A stretch of DNA of 42,173 nucleotides from positions 1-42,173 of the forward strand of contig JAIPCZ010000023.1 in the NCBI GenBank assembly GCA_021737975.1, given 5' to 3'. This stretch comes from Polaromonas sp. (GTDB taxonomy: Bacteria > Pseudomonadota > Gammaproteobacteria > Burkholderiales > Burkholderiaceae_C). Under the pieces are notes generated by a model. The model saw only the letters and a list, made by a program, of their open reading frames with translations. It made no database searches and was not told where the DNA came from. The translations under genes and the position numbers were made by a program. The first letter of the stretch is position 1. Each line of letters begins with the position of its first letter. Below are positions 33,701-41,695 of the stretch, piece by piece.

Positions 33701-35284
33701 ATGCAGATCCCCGGACTCGCGCTTGAATTTTCCCCCTTGCCCGCGCCGGTGCCGCTCTGGCATGCGCAGGTGAGCTTTGAACAGTGGCAAGCTGCCGCCA
33801 CGGCCGTGCGCGACGCGGGTGGCCGCTTGCTGGCGCTGTGGGCCGGCCCCATCGGCCAGCATGGCGGCACCAGCGCCGCCTTGGAGCCGGCTTGTATGTG
33901 CGCGGCCTATGTCACGCTCAACGGGGCGTTCTGGCTGTCGCTGCCCTTGACACAACAGGGTGGCCGCTGGGTCTACCCGGACCTGGCCACGGTCTTTCCC
34001 TGCGCCGTGCGCATGCAGCGGGCCGCCGCCGACCTCTCGGGCGTGCTTGCGCTGGACGCCCAGGACACGCGCGCCTGGCTCAACCACGGCGCCTGGCCGC
34101 AAGACCATTTCCCCTTGCAGCAGGACCCGGAAAAGTTGCCCTTGCTGGCGGCTTGCGAACTTGTCAACTATCCGTTTGTGCATGTGGACGGCGACGGCGT
34201 GCACGAAATTGCCGTCGGCCCGGTGCATGCCGGCATCATCGAGCCCGGCCATTTCCGCTTTTCGGTGGTGGGTGAAAAGGTGTTGCGCCTGGAGCAGCGC
34301 CTGGGCTACACCCACAAGGGCACAGAGCACCGCATGACACAGCTGGCGCCGCTGGACGCCCATCGCCTCGCGGGAAGAGTCTCGGGCGACAGCACGGTGG
34401 CTTACGCCTGGGCCTATTGCATGGCGCTTGAATCGGCCACGCAGGCCGCGGTTCCCGAGCGTGCGGCCTGGCTGCGCGCGCTCATGCTGGAGCGCGAACG
34501 TGTTGCCAACCATCTGGGCGACCTGGGTGCCCTGGGCAACGACGCCGCTTTTTCCTTTGGCCTGGCCCAGTTCTCCCGCCTGCGTGAAGACTGGTTGCGC
34601 GCTTCCGGCTCGGTCTTCGGACACCGCCTCATGATGGACGCCATCGTGCCCGGCGGCGTGCGCAGCGACATCGACCTGGCCCAGCGCGAACTGCTGCTTC
34701 AGCAGTGCGACGGGGTGGAACACGAGGTGCGCACCCTGTTCACCATTTACGAGGCCCATGCAGGCTTGCAAGACCGCTTCATGACCACCGGGCAGGTGGC
34801 ACCCGAGTTGGCCGCGCGGCTGGGCTTGACCGGCATGGCCGGGCGTGCCAGCAGCCAGAGTTGGGACCTGCGCTGTGACCAGCCCTGGGTGCCCTACAGT
34901 GCGCTGGCGGTTGCCAAGGCCACCCGGAGCAATGGCGACGTGGCGGCGCGGGTGGCGGTGCGCTTCGACGAGATCTTTGAATCCCTGCGGCTGATCCGGC
35001 GCCTCCTTGTCGAGATGCCCATTGGCGACCTGCTGTGCCCGGTGGTCTTGCCCCAGCAGCCCGCACGCGGTGCTGGCTGGGTGGAAGGCTGGCGTGGGGA
35101 ACTGTTTGTGGCGCTGGAACTTGGCGGTGCCGAGCAGCACCACCGCATCCTGCGTTGCCACCTGCACGACCCCTCGTGGCAAAACTGGCCGGTGCTCGAG
35201 CACGCCATCATGGGCAACATCGTGCCCGACTTCCCACTCATCAACAAGTCGTTCAACCTCAGCTACTCAGGGCAAGACCTATGA
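33701..35284 (+). CDS. hyfG: Hydrogenase-like large subunit without Ni-Fe cysteines (HyfG-like, NuoC-NuoD fusion)
   Basis: The 527-residue protein fuses a NuoC-like N-terminal domain (to about residue 160) with a NuoD/large-subunit domain. VGPVHAGIIEPGHFRF and RLGYTHKGTEHRM are the usual entry motifs. However, where group 4 hydrogenases have the first CxxC (as in RVCGIC), this protein has RVSGDS (226-231). At the C-terminus, where DPCxxC is expected, it has NKSFNLSYSGQDL. All four Ni-Fe ligands are therefore missing and hydrogen chemistry is not expected. This matches what is described for energy-converting-hydrogenase-related (Ehr) complexes. The reaction catalysed, perhaps quinone-linked, is unknown. 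The stop overlaps the hyfI ATG. Confidence 0.9.
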   Translation: MQIPGLALEFSPLPAPVPLWHAQVSFEQWQAAATAVRDAGGRLLALWAGPIGQHGGTSAALEPACMCAAYVTLNGAFWLSLPLTQQGGRWVYPDLATVFPCAVRMQRAAADLSGVLALDAQDTRAWLNHGAWPQDHFPLQQDPEKLPLLAACELVNYPFVHVDGDGVHEIAVGPVHAGIIEPGHFRFSVVGEKVLRLEQRLGYTHKGTEHRMTQLAPLDAHRLAGRVSGDSTVAYAWAYCMALESATQAAVPERAAWLRALMLERERVANHLGDLGALGNDAAFSFGLAQFSRLREDWLRASGSVFGHRLMMDAIVPGGVRSDIDLAQRELLLQQCDGVEHEVRTLFTIYEAHAGLQDRFMTTGQVAPELAARLGLTGMAGRASSQSWDLRCDQPWVPYSALAVAKATRSNGDVAARVAVRFDEIFESLRLIRRLLVEMPIGDLLCPVVLPQQPARGAGWVEGWRGELFVALELGGAEQHHRILRCHLHDPSWQNWPVLEHAIMGNIVPDFPLINKSFNLSYSGQDL

Positions 35285-35808
35285 TCTGGAAAGTGGTCAG
35301 GCAGATCGCCAAAACGGGCATTCGCACCGAAGCCGCCCCGGACATTGGCGCCATTGATGCCGCGCAAGCCGCGCGCATCCAGCAGGAGTTGCTCGACATC
35401 CTGGGCCAGGCCCTGACCATCCGCGAGGTCGACGCGGGCTCTTGCAACGGCTGCGAGCTGGAAATCAATGCGCTGGGCAACCCCTATTACAACCTGCAGG
35501 GCTTGGGGCTAAAGTTTGTCGCCAGCCCGCGCCATGCCGACATGCTGCTGGTCACCGGCCCGGTGTCGCGCAACATGGAAACCGCGCTCAAGCGCACCTA
35601 TGACGCCACCCCCGAACCGAAACTGGTGGTGGCGGTGGGCGACTGCGCCTGTGACGGCGGCATCTTTGGCGAGAGCTACGCCACCTGCGGCCGCGTGGCC
35701 AACGTGATCCCGGTCGACGAGGTCATACCCGGTTGCCCGCCGCCGCCGCTGGAAATTTTGCGCGGCATTCTGAAGGCGGTGCGGCGCCGTGTGCCAACGG
35801 GAACTTGA
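35281..35808 (+). CDS. hyfI: Hydrogenase/complex I-like small Fe-S subunit (HyfI/NuoB-like)
   Basis: The 175-residue protein is the NuoB-like subunit that holds the proximal (N2-type) [4Fe-4S] cluster. The four expected ligands are present: C55 and C58 in SCNGCELE, C122 in VGDCACDGG and C152 in PGCPPPP; C124 and C136 are additional cysteines. It is shorter than E. coli HyfI (~250) and lacks its C-terminal extension. The start at 35281 overlaps the hyfG stop; the frame is open far upstream in hyfG, but the family N-terminus is at this position. It is the last gene of the cluster, and no HyfH/NuoI-like ferredoxin gene follows. Confidence 0.92.
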   Translation: MIWKVVRQIAKTGIRTEAAPDIGAIDAAQAARIQQELLDILGQALTIREVDAGSCNGCELEINALGNPYYNLQGLGLKFVASPRHADMLLVTGPVSRNMETALKRTYDATPEPKLVVAVGDCACDGGIFGESYATCGRVANVIPVDEVIPGCPPPPLEILRGILKAVRRRVPTGT

Positions 35809-36122
35809 GAGCGAGCGCACGGTCGAGCATTTGACCTGCCTCCGCCAATTGGTCGCCCGCCGCACTATCGTGCAGGCAAAGCATTGGCTCACATAGTGAC
35901 CCGGCAGCCGAGCTGGCGCAAAAACCGGTGCGCTGATGTTTTTGGAGCTGTCATGACCCTTGATGTTGAAAAAAATCGTCGGAACCCCCTGGTCCACGCA
36001 AAGGCAGGCCCGTGTCCGACTTGAGCCGTATTCCCGATGAGGCAGGTGATGCGTAAGCCTTCAGGCGAGAAGACCTGCGGGAACGGCCGCGCGGGTCGCT
36101 CACTTTAAAGCAGGTTCCGCAC
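35809..36122. other. Intergenic region after the hyf-like operon
   Basis: About 310 bases without a gene I can support. I see no convincing terminator for the hyf-like operon, only short, weak inverted repeats (for example GCCAAT...ATTGGC around 35847-35889). A 23-codon reading frame at 35953 (MTLDVEKNRRNP) lacks a ribosome site and matches nothing I know. Confidence 0.5.
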
Positions 36123-36554
36123 ATGCAAGCGCCGCACACCTACCGCTTGCTTGCCGATGCGGTGCTTCTCCTGCACTTCGGGGTTGTTGCTTTTGTCGTC
36201 GGCGGCTTGGTGCTTGTGCTCGTGGGCAATGTGCGGCACTGGCTCTGGGTTAATTCGCTTTCTTTTCGAGTCACTCACCTGGTCGCCATCAGCGTTGTGG
36301 TGCTCCAGGCTTGGCTCGGCAGGCTCTGTCCCCTCACCGTCCTGGAGTCCTGGCTGCGCGGAAAATCTGGCGAAGCCACGTATACCGCAAGCTTCATCGA
36401 ACACTGGGTTCAGCGCATTCTCTACCACGAGGCCCCTTTCTGGGTCTTCACACTGGTGTACACCGTGTTCGGCGTGCTCGTTGTTGCAGCGTGGTGGTTG
36501 TTTCCGCCAGGAAGGAAGGGTTCTGCGGGGCCGGCCAGCCGTCCCGGCGGCTGA
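36123..36554 (+). CDS. DUF2784 family membrane protein
   Basis: The 143-residue product has four hydrophobic segments and the pattern LLLHFGVVAFVVGGLVLVL in the first helix. QAWLGRLCPLTVLESWLR follows helix three. The last segment is near FWVFTLVYTVFGVLVVAAWW. The CPLTxLE motif after a helix is the hallmark of DUF2784, small inner-membrane proteins of unknown function. AGCAGG precedes the ATG at 36123. It lies about 110 bases ahead of the M1 aminopeptidase gene on the same strand; a functional link is not implied. Confidence 0.85.
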   Translation: MQAPHTYRLLADAVLLLHFGVVAFVVGGLVLVLVGNVRHWLWVNSLSFRVTHLVAISVVVLQAWLGRLCPLTVLESWLRGKSGEATYTASFIEHWVQRILYHEAPFWVFTLVYTVFGVLVVAAWWLFPPGRKGSAGPASRPGG

Positions 36555-36663
36555 CCGGCTGCAAGTCGAGGGATTTCACGGGGATCGATGGCCGGTCAAG
36601 GGGGCGATACTGCGCCTCGTGCGGTTGAAATGCCGGCCCGAAATTCTGTGGGGTATCAAAATC

Positions 36664-39321
36664 ATGTCCAAAACAATCGACGCGGCGCTGCTGCTGGCGC
36701 TGCTCGCACTGCCGGCTTTCACGACGGCGGCCGATTTGCCCGCGGCCTCCTTCGTCACCACAACAACGCAGTTGCCGCGAGACGTGCGCCCGACACATTA
36801 CGACTTGACGATTACGCCAGACGCGACGGCATTGACGTTTGACGGTCGCGCCGAGATCAGCATTGAAATCAGGCGGCCCACCCGGCGCATCACGCTGAAC
36901 GCCGCCGACCTGCAATTTTCCAGCGCCAGTCTGATGGATTCAGCCGGCAAGCGGGTCCTGGCCACCCCGGCCATTGAGATCGACAAGGACAAACAAACCG
37001 CGAGCTTCGTTCTCGAAAAGTCGGCGCCGGCGGGGCGGTATCGACTGGCGCTGGACTACACCGGAACGATTGGAACGCAGGCTGCCGGCTTGTTCGCCCT
37101 TGACTATCCGGGCTCAACAGGACCCAGGCGAGCGCTCTACACGCAATTTGAAGCTGCCGACGCCCGGCGCGTGGTGCCTTCATGGGACGAACCGGCCTTT
37201 CGCACCAGCTTTTCATTGACGCTGCACATCGCCAAGGGTGAAATGGCTGTCAGCAACATGCCTGTTGCACAAACCACCGAACTGGCGGATGGCAGACAAG
37301 CTGTGCGTTTTGCCCCCACACCGCCCATGTCGACCTACCTGTTGTTTTTTGCGGCGGGTGATTTTGAACGTCGCACCATGCAAGTCGCCGGCACCGAAAT
37401 CGGCATGATCACCAAGCGGGGCTCAGTCGGGCAAGCAGACTTCGCCTTGGAGTCATCCGCCCGGGTGCTGAGGGAATTCAACGACTACTTTGGAACGCCT
37501 TATCCGCTGCCAAAGCTCGATAACATCGCCGCACCCGGCAGCAGTCAATTCTTTGGCGCCATGGAAAACTGGGGGGCGATCTTGAGCTTTGAGGAATTGT
37601 TGTTGCTTGATCCGTCCATCGCGACATCGCGCAACAAGCAACGGGTCTTTCAGGTCGCCGCGCACGAAATCGCCCACCAGTGGTTCGGCAATCTGGTCAC
37701 CATGCATTGGTGGGACGACCTCTGGCTCAACGAGGGTTTTGCGTCGTGGATGGAGGGACGCACAACGCAAAAACTGCATCCGGAATGGAACACCGCGCTG
37801 GCGAGCGTGGACACGCGCGAGTGGGCGATGCAACGCGACGCGCTGGTCACCACGCACCCGGTGGTTCAGCACATCGAAACGGTCGAGCAAGCCAGCCAGG
37901 CCTTTGATTCCATCACCTATTCGAAAGGGGAGGCCGTCATCACGATGCTTGAGGCTTATGTCGGCGAAGAGGCCTGGCGCAAAGGCGTGCGCCGCTACCT
38001 GAAGAAACATGCCTACGGCAACACGCGCTCTGACGACCTCTGGCGTGAAATTGAAGCCGCCGCAAAACAACCGGTGCGGGCCATCGCCCACGAGTTCACG
38101 CTGCAGCCCGGTATTCCATTGATCACGATAGGTGAGCCGGTGTGCGCCAATGGCCGCAGCCGGATGAGCCTGACTCAGGGCGAGTTCACCGCCGATCGCC
38201 CCGACAAGAAACCATTGCGCTGGAAAGTGCCGGTCATCGCCAGCCAAGCCGGCGCCAAAGAGCCTGTCCGCCTGCATGTCAGCCGCGGCAAGGCCCAGCT
38301 TGACGTGCCCGGGTGCGCGCCGGTCATCGTGAATGCCGGACAAACCGGCTACTTCCGCACGCTCTACTCCGCCAAGCACTTTCAGTCGCTGGCCGGCGTA
38401 TTTGGCTCGCTCGCCCCCATCGATCAGTTGGGCCTGCTGTCAGACACCTGGGCGCTCGGCCGCGCCGGGCTGCAAGCGCTGCCGGACTATCTGGATTTGG
38501 CGCTGAATGCGCAGGCGAATTCGGACCCGCAGATTTGGGGATACATTGCCCGTGTTTTTGAGGAACTGAACGCCTATTACCGCGACGACAAAAAGCGCCA
38601 GGCGCGTTTTCAGGCCTTCGCAACCCGGGTTTTGAACCCCGTGCTCGCCCAGGTGGGTTGGGCAGCACGACCCGGCGAACCCGACACGGTGGCCATCTTG
38701 CGCAATGAGCTGATTGCGACACTGAGCGCGCTTGGTGACCCCGCCATCATCGCCGAGGCACGGCGGCGCCACGCGGCGCAGTCGGCCGATCCGGCCGCCG
38801 TACCCGCCGCGCTTCGCACCACTATTCTTGGCGTTGTTGCCCGTCACGCCACAACCGCTGACTGGGACGCTCTGCGCGACGCTGCAAACAATGAAAAAGT
38901 CGCCCTTGTCAGGAACCGGCTGTTCGGGCTGCTCGCATCGACCGAGGACAAGACCTTGGCGCAACAGGCACTTGAGCTGGCCCTGACCGCCGAACCGGGC
39001 GAGACCAACTCGGCCAGCATGATCGCCCGCGTGAGTGAGCTCCATCCGGAGCTGGCGCTCGATTTCGCACTCGCCAATCATGCCGAGGTCCTCCAGAAGG
39101 TCGAGACAAACTCGCGCAGTAGCTATTTCCCGCAGCTCGCTTTCCGGTCCATGAACCCGGCAACCATCGACAAGCTCAACGCCTACGCGGCAAAGCATGT
39201 TGCAGCTGACGCGAGGCGCGAACTGGAAACCGTCATCGCCGAAGTGACGTACCGCATCAAGGTTTTCACAGAACGCGTTCCGGCCGTCGATGCCTGGCTG
39301 GACCGCAAGCGCGGCAGCTGA
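36664..39321 (+). CDS. Exported M1 family metallo-aminopeptidase (PepN/ERAP type)
   Basis: The 885-residue precursor has a signal peptide (MSKTIDAALLLALLALPAF..., cleavage near TTAADL, about residue 23), so it acts in the periplasm or outside the cell. It removes N-terminal residues from peptides. The M1 signatures are the exopeptidase motif GAMEN (298-302), zinc site HEIAHQWFGN (H334, E335, H338) and third ligand E357 in WLNEGFASW. An N-terminal beta-saddle domain and a long helical ERAP1-like C-terminal domain complete the architecture. Its order resembles the tricorn-interacting/APN type more than cytosolic enterobacterial PepN. The frame is open upstream through the DUF2784 gene, but the signal peptide fixes the start at 36664. 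Confidence 0.94.
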   Translation: MSKTIDAALLLALLALPAFTTAADLPAASFVTTTTQLPRDVRPTHYDLTITPDATALTFDGRAEISIEIRRPTRRITLNAADLQFSSASLMDSAGKRVLATPAIEIDKDKQTASFVLEKSAPAGRYRLALDYTGTIGTQAAGLFALDYPGSTGPRRALYTQFEAADARRVVPSWDEPAFRTSFSLTLHIAKGEMAVSNMPVAQTTELADGRQAVRFAPTPPMSTYLLFFAAGDFERRTMQVAGTEIGMITKRGSVGQADFALESSARVLREFNDYFGTPYPLPKLDNIAAPGSSQFFGAMENWGAILSFEELLLLDPSIATSRNKQRVFQVAAHEIAHQWFGNLVTMHWWDDLWLNEGFASWMEGRTTQKLHPEWNTALASVDTREWAMQRDALVTTHPVVQHIETVEQASQAFDSITYSKGEAVITMLEAYVGEEAWRKGVRRYLKKHAYGNTRSDDLWREIEAAAKQPVRAIAHEFTLQPGIPLITIGEPVCANGRSRMSLTQGEFTADRPDKKPLRWKVPVIASQAGAKEPVRLHVSRGKAQLDVPGCAPVIVNAGQTGYFRTLYSAKHFQSLAGVFGSLAPIDQLGLLSDTWALGRAGLQALPDYLDLALNAQANSDPQIWGYIARVFEELNAYYRDDKKRQARFQAFATRVLNPVLAQVGWAARPGEPDTVAILRNELIATLSALGDPAIIAEARRRHAAQSADPAAVPAALRTTILGVVARHATTADWDALRDAANNEKVALVRNRLFGLLASTEDKTLAQQALELALTAEPGETNSASMIARVSELHPELALDFALANHAEVLQKVETNSRSSYFPQLAFRSMNPATIDKLNAYAAKHVAADARRELETVIAEVTYRIKVFTERVPAVDAWLDRKRGS

Positions 39322-39755
39322 ATTCTCGGGGCGCTGACCACTCGGAATGGGATGAAGCTCCGCGGCTGCAAGGCAGCGGTCAAGGCAGCGGGAGCGGGCG
39401 CTGCCGAGTGGTTGCTTCGCTCACTGGAACCAAGTACTGTCGCTCGAAGCTATCCGTTGTGCGCCAAAGTTCTCCGTAATCGAGCCCGCATCCGCGAAAT
39501 TGTGACTCGCAAAATCGGCCCGTCATTTTTCTGCCACAGCCATGGCCTCATTCGGTCCTGTACTGGGCATAAGCATGATGGCTTGAATTCAACCGGTCGA
39601 GGCGACTACTAAACATTGAGCAAGCAGAAGGAATGTTGCAAATAAAGCAAAGACCACAGATCTATCAAACGCGGACCCAGAAACTTTGATGTGGAAACGC
39701 TTCGGCAAATTAGAAACGGTTCCTCATCAATTCACGTTGTTGGCAAAAGCGATGT
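39322..39755. other. Intergenic region without supported gene, AT-richer tract
   Basis: About 430 bases separate the aminopeptidase from the glutathione S-transferase (convergent). Short frames exist but have no ribosome sites and no recognisable family. The stretch 39600-39750 is visibly richer in A and T than the surrounding genes. I see no tRNA, insertion-sequence ends or clear terminator hairpin. Confidence 0.5.
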
Positions 39756-40376
39756 CTAGGCACCGAACCTGGCGTAATACTGCGCCACTGCCGGAGTCTG
39801 GGCGACACGCTGCATATGGGCATTCAGCGCAGGCGCAACTCTTTCCACCAGGTCGGTGGGTACGTGGTCCAGGCGCCCGGAATTAAGGGCGCGCACATCG
39901 ACAAAGACCTTCAGGTCAGCCACCGTGAGACGATTGTCGGCAAAGTATTTGCCACCGTGAGCCTGCAACTGGCTTTGCAGCCAGGCGAGGTACACGGGCA
40001 TGGACCCGTTGACGAGGGCAGCGCGGGCTTCCTTTTGGGCATCTCCCGTCATCCCAAAGCTCGGGCCCAGCTTGACGCCGGCTTCTTCCACCACATACAT
40101 GACCTCATCACACAGCAGCGCCTGAAAGGCATCGGCGGGATAAAGGCCTGCCAGCTTGCCCGCGTATCGAAGGATGGCATCACACTGCGTCGCCTGAACA
40201 CCATCCACCTGCAGGGTGGGCACTTGGCCGAAGGGTGTGGACTTGCGCACCTCGGCAAATTCCGGGAACGCAAAGCGATAGTCTTCAAACTCAATGCCGC
40301 CAATATGAAGGGCCAGTCGCACCGGCTCGGCGCGACCGCCATGAAAATCGAAATACGTGAGTTTGAGTTGGGACAT
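39756..40376 (-). CDS. Glutathione S-transferase, sigma-like
   Basis: The 206-residue protein begins with a thioredoxin-like domain, LKLTYFDFHGGRAEPVRLAL, whose Tyr near residue 8 is the likely catalytic residue that activates glutathione. The cis-Pro block FGQVPTLQVDG and the glutathione-binding QCDAILRYAGKLAGLYP follow. The C-terminal helical domain includes NRLTVADLKVFVDV, the conserved N-capping motif. The style is sigma/prostaglandin-D-synthase-like, often seen in eukaryotes and some bacteria. Substrate unknown; likely detoxification in the cytoplasm. The ATG at 40376 is used in preference to an in-frame TTG four codons upstream. It is divergent from the homocysteine methyltransferase gene. 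Confidence 0.92.
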   Translation of the reverse strand: MSQLKLTYFDFHGGRAEPVRLALHIGGIEFEDYRFAFPEFAEVRKSTPFGQVPTLQVDGVQATQCDAILRYAGKLAGLYPADAFQALLCDEVMYVVEEAGVKLGPSFGMTGDAQKEARAALVNGSMPVYLAWLQSQLQAHGGKYFADNRLTVADLKVFVDVRALNSGRLDHVPTDLVERVAPALNAHMQRVAQTPAVAQYYARFGA

Positions 40377-40609
40377 GGTGGTTACCAAAGGAAATGAGAT
40401 GGGCCTGCAGAGCGCGATTGGCAGATTCTAGGCGAGTGGAATTTCTTCAACTGCAGCGCCTCCTGGTTCTTGAATCGTCTCTTGACCAATTTATCTTCTC
40501 ACGTTTAATGGTGGCGCAAAGATTTTTCGCCTTGCACTGGCTGGGGGTCACGCCAGAACAGATACAGTAGGCCTCCTGCGCACCGCCACTTGGCTAACTT
40601 GTCACCCCT

Positions 40610-41695
40610 ATGGTCATGAACCTTACCCCTTCCACCGATACCAATCGTTTTTCCCGGCTCCTGGCGTCCCGCCCCTGGTTGCTCGCAGATGGCGCAACCG
40701 GCAGCAACCTGTTTGACGTGGGCCTGCTCTCGGGTGACGCGCCTGAACTCTGGAATATTGACCATCCGGATCGAATTACCGCGCTGCACCGCAGTTTTGT
40801 GGACGCGGGCGCCGACATTATCCTGACCAATAGCTTTGGCGGCACCAGCTACCGCCTGAAGTTGCACAAGGCTGAAGGCCGCGTTGCCGAACTCAACGAG
40901 CTTGCGGCCCGCATTGCACGCCAGGTGGCAGATGCCAGCGGCCGTGAAGTTGCCGTGGCAGGCAGCATGGGGCCCACCGGTGAAATCATGGAGCCTGTCG
41001 GTCCGCTGACCTTCGCGCAGGCCAAACAGGCCTTCGCCGAGCAGGCGCGAAGCTTGGCCGCTGGCGGCGTTGATGTGTTGTGGATTGAGACCATGTCCTC
41101 GCGCGAAGAGGTCGAAGCGGCGGTCGCGGGCGCGGCCACGGTGGGCTTGCCCATTGTTTGTACCCTGAGCTTTGACACCAATGGCCGCACCATGATGGGC
41201 CTGTCGCCCAGCGACTTTTCGGGGATCGAGAAAGCGCTGGTGCCTCGACTCGCCGCTTGCGGCACCAACTGCGGCGTGGGGGCCTCGGAAGTCGTGGCCT
41301 GCATCCACAACCTGGCCGATGCAATGGGTCCGGACGTGGTGCTCGTGGCCAAAGGCAATTGTGGCATTCCGCAATACGTTGACGGTGCCATTTGCTACAA
41401 CGGCACGCCAGAATTGATGGCGGTCTATGCACGCATGGCGCTTGATGCCGGGGCCCGCATCATTGGTGGCTGCTGTGGCACCTCCCCCAAACACTTGCGT
41501 GCCATGCGCGATGCGCTGGACGCTCACACCAAAGGCGCCAGCCCCGAACTTGAAGTCATCGTGAGCACCTTGGGAGAAGTCTCCACTGGTGCTCGCGCCC
41601 AGTGGGGCGGTGAACTCAGTCGCTTGGGTGGCGCCGCCGCAGGCGCCAACCTGAAACGTGGCAGCGGGCGTAGGTCTTCCTCTGGATTGATATAA
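40610..41695 (+). CDS. Betaine-type homocysteine S-methyltransferase
   Basis: The 361-residue protein is a Zn-dependent homocysteine methyltransferase of the BHMT/MetH N-terminal family, which moves a methyl group to homocysteine to give methionine. Zinc ligands are C221 in GTNCGVGA and the pair C288-C289 in IGGCCGTSP. The N-terminal barrel starts LLADGATGSNLF, with homocysteine-binding LTNSFGGTSYRL. There are no corrinoid- or folate-binding domains, so the methyl donor is probably a small molecule such as betaine; this is inferred. The C-terminal ~45 residues (after DALDAHTKG) are Gly/Ser/Arg-rich and probably disordered. ATG at 40610 or 40616 are both possible; neither has a good ribosome site. 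Confidence 0.9.
   Translation: MVMNLTPSTDTNRFSRLLASRPWLLADGATGSNLFDVGLLSGDAPELWNIDHPDRITALHRSFVDAGADIILTNSFGGTSYRLKLHKAEGRVAELNELAARIARQVADASGREVAVAGSMGPTGEIMEPVGPLTFAQAKQAFAEQARSLAAGGVDVLWIETMSSREEVEAAVAGAATVGLPIVCTLSFDTNGRTMMGLSPSDFSGIEKALVPRLAACGTNCGVGASEVVACIHNLADAMGPDVVLVAKGNCGIPQYVDGAICYNGTPELMAVYARMALDAGARIIGGCCGTSPKHLRAMRDALDAHTKGASPELEVIVSTLGEVSTGARAQWGGELSRLGGAAAGANLKRGSGRRSSSGLI

Noticed and set aside
28612..35808. Formate hydrogenlyase or a functional group 4 [NiFe] hydrogenase
   Set aside because: The large subunit lacks the Ni-Fe cysteines, and no formate dehydrogenase, HyfH or maturation genes are in the window.
36151..36663. In-frame extension of the M1 aminopeptidase upstream through the DUF2784 gene
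   Set aside because: The signal peptide at 36664 and the recognisable DUF2784 protein in another frame show the extension is chance.
40453..40466. Minus-strand sequence resembling the start of a SAH riboswitch (CCAGGAGGCGCTGC) near a homocysteine methyltransferase gene
   Set aside because: Only the first conserved segment is suggestive. The closing P1 strand and the second conserved block are missing, and on this strand it would lead the glutathione S-transferase, not the methyltransferase.
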